Below, piece after piece: positions 11,222 to 19,540 of a stretch of 64,000 nt of DNA. Location: the NCBI GenBank assembly GCA_942491185.1, contig CALOAB010000021.1:62001-126000 (forward strand), in the 5' to 3' direction. Numbering within the stretch: the first letter of the stretch is position 1; the number at the start of each line of letters is the position of its first letter. Under the pieces are notes generated by a model. The model saw nothing but the letters and a program-made list of their open reading frames with translations, ran no database searches and was not told where the DNA came from. Source of the DNA: SLRI01 sp942491185. GTDB taxonomy: Bacteria > Pseudomonadota > Alphaproteobacteria > Geminicoccales > Geminicoccaceae. Position numbers and translations under genes: made by a program.

Positions 11222-11974
11222 TCAAGCGCCGCCGCCAGCGGTGTAGATGCGCCAAAATCCATCGGCATCGAGGCTGGCGCCGCCGACCAGGGCACCGTCG
11301 ACATCGGCCAACGTCATGATGTCGGCGGCATTGTCGGCCTTGACCGAGCCGCCATAGAGCAGCGCCATCTTGGCACCCTCGGCAGTCCGCTCGGTCAGCA
11401 TCCGGCGCAAATGCTGGTGTGTCTCGTCGATCTCGGCCAGCGACGGCGTCCGCCCGGTGCCGATCGCCCAGACCGGCTCGTAGGCGACGACCAGCGTATC
11501 GGCCGTGCCGCCTTCGGGCAGGCTGCCGTCGAGCTGGCGTGCCAGCACGGCGTCCCGTTGACCGGCCAGATACTCTTCCTCGGTCTCACCGATGCACAGC
11601 ACGACGACGAGGCCAGCGGCCAGCGCCGTCTCGGCCTTCGCCTTGACCAGGGCGTCGTCCTCGCCGAGCCCGTGACGCCGCTCGGAGTGGCCGAGAATGA
11701 CTGCGGTAGCACCGGCGTCCTTCAGCATGGCGGCGCTGATCGAGCCCGTATACGCACCGCTCTCGGCCGCGTGGCAGTCCTGGCCGCCGAGCATGAGCCG
11801 GCTGTCGCCCAAGCGCTGCGCCACGGCCGCCATCAGCGTCGCCGGCGGGAAGACGCCGAGCGTCCCCGTCGGATGCGCCGCCTTGGCCGCCAGCCGGCCG
11901 ACCAGCGACAAGCCATCCGTCTTCAGCCCGTTCATTTTCCAATTGCCGAGCACCACCGGCCGTGCCAGGGGCAT
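11222..11974 (-). CDS. tpiA: Triosephosphate isomerase
   Basis: A 250-residue glycolytic enzyme interconverting dihydroxyacetone phosphate and glyceraldehyde 3-phosphate. The substrate Lys lies in LGNWKMNG, the electrophile His in ILGHSERR, and the catalytic base Glu in VAYEPVWAIGTG. Phosphate-binding Gly residues lie in LLYGGSVKADNA. GAGG lies 5 bases before the ATG at 11974. It is first in the minus-strand run tpiA-secG-pyrG-kdsA-eno and diverges from the PpiD-like gene. Confidence 0.97.
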   Translation of the reverse strand: MPLARPVVLGNWKMNGLKTDGLSLVGRLAAKAAHPTGTLGVFPPATLMAAVAQRLGDSRLMLGGQDCHAAESGAYTGSISAAMLKDAGATAVILGHSERRHGLGEDDALVKAKAETALAAGLVVVLCIGETEEEYLAGQRDAVLARQLDGSLPEGGTADTLVVAYEPVWAIGTGRTPSLAEIDETHQHLRRMLTERTAEGAKMALLYGGSVKADNAADIMTLADVDGALVGGASLDADGFWRIYTAGGGA

Positions 11975-12009
11975 ATCATCCTCGCCGCTTTGTCATGGAT
12001 TCGATGGGG

Positions 12010-12038
12010 CCTTAACACAAGAGCCGGCGGCTGTCCAA
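12010..12038 (-). promoter_or_regulatory. Candidate promoter of tpiA
   Basis: On the minus strand TTGGAC (12038-12033) and TTAAGG (12015-12010) are separated by 17 bases, about 35 bases before the tpiA start. The region between tpiA and the divergent PpiD-like gene (11975-12183) must hold promoters for both. The plus-strand promoter is not clear; TTGCGG followed by TAGGTA near 12085-12115 is a weak possibility. Confidence 0.35.
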
Positions 12039-12183
12039 GCACTGTCCTGGACGGGCTCGAGGAACGTCGGCTGCCGTTCGCGATTGCGGATCGTCGATCG
12101 AGATCATAGGTATAGCGGCGGTCGCCGACCTCGACCGTCCGGCCCTTCATCGGCAAGGCTCCCCCACAAAGGTTTCGTCGAAC

Positions 12184-14073
12184 ATGCTCGATGCCATGCG
12201 CAAGCGCGCCAGCAGCTGGTTCGTCCGCGCTCTTCTCCTGGTGCTGATCGCCAGCTTTGCCGTCTGGGGCATCGGTGACGTGTTCCTCGGCCGCCAGGAT
12301 ATCGAGGTGGCGGCCACTGTCGGCACTGTCGAGGTGCCGCTGAGCGAGGTCGACCGGGTGTTCGAGACCGACCGTCGGGCCCTGCAGGAGCAGCTCGGCG
12401 TCGTCCTCGACCGGCAGCAGGCGGCGTCCTTCGGGCTGCTCAACCGCAGCCTGCAAAGCCTGGTCGCCCGCGCCATGGTGGATCAGCACGCGATGGATCT
12501 CGGGCTCGGGGTCGCGGACGTCGAGGTGGCGGAGGCGATCCGCGAGGACCCGGCTTTCCAGTCCGCCGGCAGCTTCGATCGGATCCGCTTCGACACGTTC
12601 CTGCGCGCATCCGGGCTGAGCGAGGCCCAGTTCGTGGAGTCGATGCGCCGCGAGATCGGCCGCAACCGCATTCTCGACACCTTCCGTGCACTCATTGCCG
12701 CACCTGAGCCGCTGGCCGAGCGGATCGGCGTCTTTCGCGGCGAGACCCGCGGCGGCACCGTGCTGGTCGTCCCCCGCGACGCCATGAACGTCGGCGAGCC
12801 CGACCAAGCCGCGCTCCAGACATTGCTCGAGGCAGAGCCCGACCGGTTCACCGCTCCTGAGTATCGCGATCTCACCATCGTCACGCTGACGCCGGACACG
12901 ATCCTCGACGAGATCGAGATCGACGATGCGACGCTGCGCGAGGAGTACGAGATCCGCCAGGACTTCTACACCCAGCCGGAACGGCGTCGGGTAGGCCAGT
13001 TGCTGGCGAGCGATGCCACGGTGATCGAGGCGGCGCGCGCGGCGCTCGACGATGGCGCCGTCTTCGCCGAGTTGGCCGAGACCATGGCAGGTGACGGCCT
13101 GAGCTACGCCACGATCGGGCCGACCACCGAGGCCGAGCTGCCGCCGGAGCTGGCCGGGCCGATCTTCGCGCTGGGCCAAGACGAGGTCAGCGAGCCCACC
13201 GAGAGCCTGTTCGGCTGGCACCTCTTCCGGTTGATCGACAGCGAGCCCGAGCTGGTCCGCAGCTTCGACGAGGTCCGAGACGAGATCCGTGTCGACCTTG
13301 CCCGCGATCTCGCCATCGACCAGCTGCCGGAGCTTGCCGCCGCACTCGACGACGGCATTGCCGCCGGCGAGACCCTCGAGGCCGCGGCAGCGGGCATCGG
13401 GGTCGAGCCGCTGCGCTTCGCCGCGATCGATGCCGAGGGCCGCGATGAAGCCGGCGGAGCGATCTCCGGCGCGCCGGCGGCGGACATCCTGGCTGGCATC
13501 TTCGCAGCACCGGTCGGCGAGACGTCATTGCTCGAGGAGACGACCGCCGGCAGCTTCTACATGTATCGGGTCGACGCCATCGAGGCGCCGCGGCCGCGTG
13601 AGCTGGCCGAGGTCGAGGACGAGCTGACCGAGCTTTGGCTCCTCGAGGAGCGAAACCGGCTGGCTGGCGAAGAGGTCGAGGCCTTGATGGCCGAAGCGCG
13701 CGCGGGCCGCACGCTGGAGGCGATCGCCGCCGAGAAGGGTGAGCCGGTGACGGTGCGCAGCTTCGAGCCAGTGGCGCGCAACGCCGATGGCAGCTCGGTT
13801 GGCCTCACGCCGGCTGCCGTGGCGGCGCTCTTCGACGCTGCCGAGAGAGAGCTGGTCCGCGAGCCCGTGCCGACCGGCCAGGGCATGGCCATCCTTCGCG
13901 TCGACGACATCATCATACCCGACAATCCGGTCACACCGGATCTGCTGGCGCAGCTCCAGGCCGGCATCCGCAACGACATCCTGGCCCAGTACGAAGCGGC
14001 GCTGCGCGACCGCTACACAGTCGAGATCAACGACGCCGCCATCGCCACGCTGTTCCCGTCCGACGATTTCTAG
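12184..14073 (+). CDS. ppiD: PpiD-like periplasmic chaperone / peptidyl-prolyl isomerase
   Basis: A 629-residue protein. A cytoplasmic start (MLDAMRKRASSWF) is followed by one membrane helix (about residues 14-32) and a large periplasmic part with a SurA/PpiD N-terminal chaperone domain. Near residues 265-365 is a parvulin-like domain (RVGQLLASDATVIEAA, ending FGWHLFRLID). The rest resembles the PpiD C terminus. PpiD-like proteins sit at the Sec translocon exit and help exported proteins fold; secG is a near neighbour. The parvulin domain is poorly conserved, so chaperone activity may matter more than isomerase activity. It is convergent with the next gene, stops 24 bases apart. Confidence 0.85.
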   Translation: MLDAMRKRASSWFVRALLLVLIASFAVWGIGDVFLGRQDIEVAATVGTVEVPLSEVDRVFETDRRALQEQLGVVLDRQQAASFGLLNRSLQSLVARAMVDQHAMDLGLGVADVEVAEAIREDPAFQSAGSFDRIRFDTFLRASGLSEAQFVESMRREIGRNRILDTFRALIAAPEPLAERIGVFRGETRGGTVLVVPRDAMNVGEPDQAALQTLLEAEPDRFTAPEYRDLTIVTLTPDTILDEIEIDDATLREEYEIRQDFYTQPERRRVGQLLASDATVIEAARAALDDGAVFAELAETMAGDGLSYATIGPTTEAELPPELAGPIFALGQDEVSEPTESLFGWHLFRLIDSEPELVRSFDEVRDEIRVDLARDLAIDQLPELAAALDDGIAAGETLEAAAAGIGVEPLRFAAIDAEGRDEAGGAISGAPAADILAGIFAAPVGETSLLEETTAGSFYMYRVDAIEAPRPRELAEVEDELTELWLLEERNRLAGEEVEALMAEARAGRTLEAIAAEKGEPVTVRSFEPVARNADGSSVGLTPAAVAALFDAAERELVREPVPTGQGMAILRVDDIIIPDNPVTPDLLAQLQAGIRNDILAQYEAALRDRYTVEINDAAIATLFPSDDF

Positions 14074-14097
14074 AGCACTACGACGTGATGGGCCGCG

Positions 14098-16347
14098 TCA
14101 GCGCGGGGCGGCTCGGGGCGGGCCGGGCCACTCGGCCTCGAGCAGTGATTGCAGCTCGGAGACCCTAGATTCGGCGGCACTCAACTCGGCGTCGAGATCC
14201 TTGATCCGCTCCAATGCCAGCTCCAGCTCGGCAGCCGATGCCGTGCCGTTCACCGTCGCGATGTCGGCCGCCGAGATCGGCACCGTGCCGGGGCTGCTGC
14301 CGAGCTCGGCGGCGAGCCTGGCCGTCACGGCCAGTTCCTCCTCCAGCGCCTCGATCCGCTCGTTCGCTGCCCGGAGCGCTGCGCTTGTGCTGCCGTCCGC
14401 GCCGGTCCCGGCGGCTGCCGCCAGCCGCTCGTTGGCAGCCACGAGCTCGGCATTCTCGCTGTCGCGCGCGGTGACGGCGTCTTGCAGCAGGGCCAGCTCG
14501 GCGCGCAGCTCTTCGAGCGCCGCCTCGTGCGCGGCGCCTTGCGCGTCCAGGGCATCGCGGCTGGCCTTGGTGAGCGTCGCGTTGTCGTCGCGCAGGCGCT
14601 GAACCTCGGCAGCGGCATCGGCGGCGGAAGCCAGCGCCGTGTCCCGCTCGGCGATGATCGACGGCTCCACCGTGGCGGAACGCTCGGCCAGCAGCGTGGC
14701 GTCGCCGGCCAAGGCCGTCGCTCGATCGGCTTCCGCCTCGGCCGTGGCGACAGCCGCCTCCAGCTGGCGATTGCGTTCCTCGAGCACTGACAGCGCCGCT
14801 GCGGCAGCTGCCGCAGCCTCGCCATCGGCCACATCGTCTTCGGCGACACTGTCATCGGCCGTTTCGCTCAGGCGCTGCGCCGAAAGCTCGGCCGTCAGGC
14901 TGGCGACGCGTTCCTGCTCCGCCGCCAAGCTCGTCTCCAGCGCCGCCCGCTCGGCATCTCGATCGAGCAGCTCTGCCTCTGCCGCACGGCTCGCCTCGAG
15001 CACCGCCGCCAACTCGGCGTGCAGCGCCGCCACGTCGGTGTTTGCCGTCTCGGCTTCGACCAGGCGCGCACGCAGGTCGTCACGCTCAGCCGCCAGGGTG
15101 TCGCGCCCCATCATCAGCGCTTCGCGTTCTGCTGCCAGAGTGTCGCGCAGCGTTGCCAAGGTGTCGCGCTCCGCCGTCAGGATCGCTTGCGCTTCGACCA
15201 GCTGGTCCCGCTCGCGGCCGAGCGCATCGCGAGCCTCGGCCGCGGCGGTGGCGTTTTCCGTCGCAGCGTCCCGCTCGGCGATCACGGTCGCCCGCTCCGC
15301 CACGGCTGAATCGAGTTCTTGCTGCAGCGCGACGAGGCGGGCCTCGAGCTCGCCGTTGCGCGCCGCTTCGTCCGCGATGCGCGTCTCGGCGCTGGCGATT
15401 TGGGTCACCAGCTCGCGACGACCTGCCTCGGCCGCAGCGCGAACCTCGCTTTGCTCGGCGATGCGCCGCTCGAGCCGGGCCGTGAGCTGGGCATTCTCGG
15501 ATTGCAGCGCCGACTGCGCCAGCTCGAGCTCGGCGAGCCGGTCGGCGGTGGCGTCCGCGGCAGCGCCAGCAGCACCGGCATCATCGGCCGTTGCGACCGG
15601 GTCGGCACCGACGCTCGCCTCGAGCGCTGCAAGCCGCTCCAGCGCCCGATCGAGCTGCTCCCTGGCACCGTCGCGCTCGCGCTCGACCAGGCGCAGCTCC
15701 ATGCCGAGCTGGGCGAGGTCGCCGGGCGTCACGCTTTCCAGGCTGGCGAGCGGCTGGCCGGTGGCGTCGACCAGCGTCTCGGCCGTGCCGCCGGCGCCGA
15801 GCTCCGATTCCATGGCGGCGATGCGGGCGCGGCTGGCAGCGAGCTCGGTCTCGGCGTCGAGCCGCATGCGGTCGGCATGCTCGAGCTTCAGGCGCAGCGC
15901 CTCCTGTTCGCGCGTCAGCTGCTCGTCGACGGCCGCGCGCGCCGTGCCCGCGGCCGCCAGATCGTCGTGGGCCAAAGCGAGCTCCTGCTCGAGCGTGCCG
16001 ATCCGCGCCTCGCGGGCTTGCAGCATCTCCGCCAGCGTGCCGCCGGCGACGGCGGCCGGACCGGCGCCCGTGTCGCCGGATTCAGCAACGCCCGGCTCGA
16101 GCTCAAGAGCCTCGAGCGCCGCCAAGCGTGCGCTCTGCTCAAGATAGAGCCGATAGCCGAGCACGCCCGCGCCGACGAGCACGATGCAGAGCACCGTGCT
16201 GAACGCGAGGCCTGCCGCGAGCAGAACCTGGGTGCGTCGGCTCACAGTGACGATGCGGCCACCCGCCGCCCCGCGCTCGTAGTACTGCCGATCGACGAAC
16301 AGCTTGCTGCCGCGCCGCTGCCCGCCACGCGTGGGCTCGCCCGCCAT
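14098..16347 (-). CDS. Large membrane-anchored coiled-coil protein of unknown function
   Basis: A 749-residue protein with no recognised enzymatic domain. A short basic cytoplasmic segment with a VDRQYYERGAAGGRIVTVSRR-like stretch is followed by one membrane helix (about residues 43-66) and then about 650 residues of mostly coiled coil. The coil is rich in Ala, Glu, Arg and Leu with many near-repeats of the type AERDTLA, interrupted by Gly/Ala linkers. The N-terminal layout recalls the membrane anchors of alphaproteobacterial M23-peptidase (LytM) proteins, but no M23 domain is present and the protein ends in a coil. The gene follows lpxC after about 240 bases. A role as a periplasmic spacer or scaffold is a guess. 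AAGGAG lies 11 bases before the start. Confidence 0.75.
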   Translation of the reverse strand: MAGEPTRGGQRRGSKLFVDRQYYERGAAGGRIVTVSRRTQVLLAAGLAFSTVLCIVLVGAGVLGYRLYLEQSARLAALEALELEPGVAESGDTGAGPAAVAGGTLAEMLQAREARIGTLEQELALAHDDLAAAGTARAAVDEQLTREQEALRLKLEHADRMRLDAETELAASRARIAAMESELGAGGTAETLVDATGQPLASLESVTPGDLAQLGMELRLVERERDGAREQLDRALERLAALEASVGADPVATADDAGAAGAAADATADRLAELELAQSALQSENAQLTARLERRIAEQSEVRAAAEAGRRELVTQIASAETRIADEAARNGELEARLVALQQELDSAVAERATVIAERDAATENATAAAEARDALGRERDQLVEAQAILTAERDTLATLRDTLAAEREALMMGRDTLAAERDDLRARLVEAETANTDVAALHAELAAVLEASRAAEAELLDRDAERAALETSLAAEQERVASLTAELSAQRLSETADDSVAEDDVADGEAAAAAAAALSVLEERNRQLEAAVATAEAEADRATALAGDATLLAERSATVEPSIIAERDTALASAADAAAEVQRLRDDNATLTKASRDALDAQGAAHEAALEELRAELALLQDAVTARDSENAELVAANERLAAAAGTGADGSTSAALRAANERIEALEEELAVTARLAAELGSSPGTVPISAADIATVNGTASAAELELALERIKDLDAELSAAESRVSELQSLLEAEWPGPPRAAPR

Positions 16348-16589
16348 GCAGACGGAAGCTCCTTCATGCTTGTCTCGTGCCTCACCGCAGTCTCGGTCCC
16401 GGGCGGCGCCGTTTCACCAAGGCACGCCAGCCCGCACAGTCCCTCCTGCCACGGTGTTAAGGAGAATGGTGCAAGAAGGTCGAGCCGCGGTCCAACGGAA
16501 TCACCGGCGACCACTCACTTATCAATTTATGGGCGAAATTTCTATCGGAACATGGACAATTATCGTGTCACGCCCAGACGCAGAGCAAG

Positions 16590-17549
16590 TCAAGCGGGGG
16601 AACCGGCCATCTGGCCCAGCTTGCGGCCGCTCGGCTGGATCGGGCCGGCATCCGCCGCACCGGCGCATTGGCGCAGCAAGGTGGCGAGCAGGGCGTGGCC
16701 GGCGCGCTCCGTATGCAGCTCGACCGCCGGCAACCCGCCGAGCAGATAGAGCGCACCGAGCGCCAGCAGGTTGGCATGTCGGGCGGGCTCGTCGACAAAG
16801 CGCAAGCCACCCGGGTTGAGCGGGCCGGTGGGCTCCAGCAGCAGCGTGTTGTCGAGCGAGACGCCGCGCATCAGGCCGCGCTCGCGGGCCGCCTCGAATG
16901 CCGCGACGGTGAGCGGCTGACGCGCCGCCGCCAGCTCGCCGCAGAGGGCCTCTCGGGTCAGCGCCACTGCATGCCGGTCCGGACCGAAGCCGGCCACGGC
17001 CTCGCCGGCGATCTCGGTGACCAGCCGCGGCGCGTCCGTCGGCATCAACCTGACCCGGCTCTCGGCCTGACGGAGGTCGACCCCGGCCGGTGCGGCACAG
17101 GCGGACCGCGCCGCCTCCTGTTCGGTCACGCCGGCGCATTCAATAAGAAAAACAAAGGGTTGAGCGCTGCCATCCATGGCCGGCAGCTCAGGTCCGCTGA
17201 CCTCGATCAGCGCGTTGTCGATGCCGGTCATGGCGAGCGCTGCGAGGACATGCTCGATGCCGACGATGCGGGTGCCGTCCTCATCGGCGAGAATCAAGGC
17301 GTGCTCGGCAACAATGAGCTGGGCTGGCAGGGCTGCGAGGGTTGCGTTGCCGGGCCGGTCGCTGCGACGAAAGCGCACACCCGTCGACGCGGGTGCCGGC
17401 TGCATCGTCAGCCCGACGCGCATCCCGGAATGCCGGCCGACGCCGACACAGCTGATGGCATGGCGCAGGGTGCGCTGGCTACCGCCCAGGTTGGCAGCAC
17501 CGTTGTTTGAGCCCTCGGCTTGAACGGCCGAGTTGATCGTCTCTTGCAT
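16590..17549 (-). CDS. lpxC: LpxC-family protein lacking key active-site residues
   Basis: A 319-residue member of the UDP-3-O-acyl-GlcNAc deacetylase family, which catalyses the committed step of lipid A synthesis. Fold landmarks are kept: TLRHAISCVGVGRHSG, the Glu99-His100 pair in GIEHVLAAL, MDGSAQPFVF, SLDNTLLL, His258 in ARHANLLALG, and His285 in RAGHALL. However, the E. coli zinc ligand Asp242 corresponds to Leu262, Lys239 to Ala259 and Asp246 to Ala266, and the TFGF element around Thr191 reads QPLTV. Established LpxC mechanism requires these residues, so this copy is probably inactive or altered. The position after ftsZ is canonical. The start at 17549 has GGAG 7 bases upstream. Confidence 0.85.
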   Translation of the reverse strand: MQETINSAVQAEGSNNGAANLGGSQRTLRHAISCVGVGRHSGMRVGLTMQPAPASTGVRFRRSDRPGNATLAALPAQLIVAEHALILADEDGTRIVGIEHVLAALAMTGIDNALIEVSGPELPAMDGSAQPFVFLIECAGVTEQEAARSACAAPAGVDLRQAESRVRLMPTDAPRLVTEIAGEAVAGFGPDRHAVALTREALCGELAAARQPLTVAAFEAARERGLMRGVSLDNTLLLEPTGPLNPGGLRFVDEPARHANLLALGALYLLGGLPAVELHTERAGHALLATLLRQCAGAADAGPIQPSGRKLGQMAGSPA

Positions 17550-17670
17550 TGGCCCGCTCCTCAGATTCCGGTCGCCCGGCGGTGGTGATGCCGAGCTCGT
17601 TGTCCAGCGGTGCCGGTCCCTCAATCTTTTTTGCCGCGCTTCACGACGTCGCTTGGCGACGCCGCCGGCG

Positions 17671-17723
17671 AAAAAGGTTGGTTTCCCCGCCTGGGGCACT
17701 TGATACCACCAAACGGGGAAACC
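17671..17723 (-). terminator. Candidate rho-independent terminator after ftsZ
   Basis: GGTTTCCCCG (17680-17689) and CGGGGAAACC (17714-17723) form a perfect 10-base inverted repeat with a 24-base loop. On the minus strand the stem is followed 4 bases later by TTTTT (17675-17671). It lies between the ftsZ stop and the lpxC start, so it could end or attenuate dcw transcription before lpxC. The long loop lowers confidence. The rest of the 238-base gap holds nothing else recognised. Confidence 0.5.
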
Positions 17724-17787
17724 AAAAAGTGCTTTTTTACTGCCTGTTAGGAGGAGACATAAAACTAGTCTCTCAACAGGCTCCGTT

Positions 17788-19413
17788 TTAGCTGTCGACG
17801 CGCTCCTTGCGCAAGAAGGCAGGGATGTCGCCGAGCTCATCGTGGCTTTGCGTAGCGTTTCGGTCACGCTCCGCTGGCGCAGGCTCGGGCGACGCTGCCT
17901 GGGCAGGCGCCGACCCATGCGCCGATCCATGCGTCTGCGATGACGCCGCCGGCGCCGCCGCTGGACGCTCGACAGGCGCCTCGGCCTCCGCCATCACCGG
18001 CTCACGGTGCAGCTGCTGCGGCAGCGGCCGGCGCTCGGCGTGGCGATCCACGGCATAGCCCTCGGCAGCGGTGCCGCCGATCCCGTGCGAGCGGGCAAAG
18101 CCGCGCATCCGCTCGAACAGGCCGACCCCGCCCCCCGAGCGCTCCTCACCGCGCGGCACCGCGTAGCCGGCCGGTGCCTGCTCGGGGCGGTAGCCCGTGG
18201 TCTCGGCCGGCGGTGGCACGAAGTTGGGATACTGCCCGTCGCCGCCCTGCTCGCGCCGGCCCTCGGCCGCCGCGCGCAGATGCATGGTCGGATTGGCTTC
18301 GGCACCCCGGGGAGCCGGCCGCTGGACGGCCGGATAAGGCTGCGGCCGCTGCGTCGAGTGCGGGAACCAGGCACCGCCGCCCGGCGCATCGCCGGTTTGT
18401 GCCTGCTGTTGCGCCTCGACTGCCGCTGCCTGCTTGGTCCGCTCGGCCTCGGTCTCGATGCCGGTGGCCACCACCGACACGCGAAGCCCGCCCTGCAGCG
18501 AGTCGTCGTAGGTCGAGCCGAAGATGATGTTGGCCTCGGGGTCGACCTCCTCGCGGATGCGGTTCGCCGCCGCGTCGATCTCGAACAGCGTGACATCGGA
18601 GCCGCCGGTGACGTTGATCAGCACGCCTCTCGCACCACGCATCGACACCTCGTCGAGCAGCGGGTTGGAGATCGCGGCCTCGGCGGCCTCGATCGCCCGG
18701 CGCTCGCCCTCGGCCTCGCCCGTGCCCATCATCGCCTTGCCCATCTCGGCCATGACGGTGCGGATATCGGCGAAGTCGAGATTGATCTGGCCCGGCATCA
18801 CCATGAGGTCGGTGACGCCCCGCACACCCATGTGCAGGACCTGGTCCGCCATCTGGAACGCCTCGGCGAAGGTCGTCCGCTCGTTGGCGAGCCTGAACAG
18901 GTTCTGGTTCGGGATGACGATCAGCGTGTCGACATATTGCTGCAGCTCGGTGAGCCCGCCATCGGCGAGACGCATCCGGTGCGCACCCTCGAAGTGGAAC
19001 GGCTTGGTCACCACACCGACGGTGAGGATCCCCATGTCGCGCACCGCCCGGGCGATGACCGGTGCTGCTCCCGTGCCGGTGCCGCCACCCATCCCGGCGG
19101 TGATGAACACCATGTTGGAGCCCTGCAGGATATCGAGAATCTCGTCCAGGCTCTCCTCGGCCGAGGCGCGGCCGACCTCGGGCCTGGCACCAGCGCCGAG
19201 GCCGTGGGTGATGGCGTTGCCGAGCTGGATCTTGCGATCGGTAAGGCAGTTGGCCAGGGCCTGCGCGTCGGTGTTGCAGGCGACGAACTCGACCCCCTCG
19301 AGGTGCGAGGTGATCATGTTGTTGACGGCATTGCCGCCGGCGCCGCCGACACCGACGACGGTGATGCGCGGCTTCAGCTCATGCGTTACCGGCATGCTCA
19401 AGCTTATCGTCAT
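17788..19413 (-). CDS. ftsZ: Cell division protein FtsZ
   Basis: A 541-residue tubulin-like GTPase that forms the Z ring. The GTP-binding signature GMGGGTGTGAAP (about residues 108-119) and the T7 catalytic loop region (NLDFADIRTVM) are present. A globular domain runs to about residue 320. A disordered linker of about 200 residues, rich in Pro, Ala, Arg and Gln, follows, long as in many alphaproteobacteria. The conserved C-terminal peptide GDIPAFLRKE, which docks FtsA and other partners, is intact. AAGGAGG lies 6 bases before the ATG at 19413, so the upstream in-frame ATG at 19428 is rejected. It follows ftsA after 127 bases. Confidence 0.97.
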   Translation of the reverse strand: MTISLSMPVTHELKPRITVVGVGGAGGNAVNNMITSHLEGVEFVACNTDAQALANCLTDRKIQLGNAITHGLGAGARPEVGRASAEESLDEILDILQGSNMVFITAGMGGGTGTGAAPVIARAVRDMGILTVGVVTKPFHFEGAHRMRLADGGLTELQQYVDTLIVIPNQNLFRLANERTTFAEAFQMADQVLHMGVRGVTDLMVMPGQINLDFADIRTVMAEMGKAMMGTGEAEGERRAIEAAEAAISNPLLDEVSMRGARGVLINVTGGSDVTLFEIDAAANRIREEVDPEANIIFGSTYDDSLQGGLRVSVVATGIETEAERTKQAAAVEAQQQAQTGDAPGGGAWFPHSTQRPQPYPAVQRPAPRGAEANPTMHLRAAAEGRREQGGDGQYPNFVPPPAETTGYRPEQAPAGYAVPRGEERSGGGVGLFERMRGFARSHGIGGTAAEGYAVDRHAERRPLPQQLHREPVMAEAEAPVERPAAAPAASSQTHGSAHGSAPAQAASPEPAPAERDRNATQSHDELGDIPAFLRKERVDS

Positions 19414-19540
19414 ATTCTCCTCCTTCATTGTGATGCGACGTCGACCATGTTTGGCTCGTTCGCCGCGGGCAGTGGCCGTCCCCCTGGGCAGAGGAGGTGG
19501 CCGAAAAAAAGCAACTCAGTTCATCGATTCAGTCATTCGC

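Noticed and set aside
14639..16147. Plus-strand Ser/Ala/Arg-rich frame opposite the coiled-coil gene
   Set aside because: Low-complexity mirror image of Ala/Glu codons in the coiled coil. The minus-strand frame has a start, a membrane helix and heptads.
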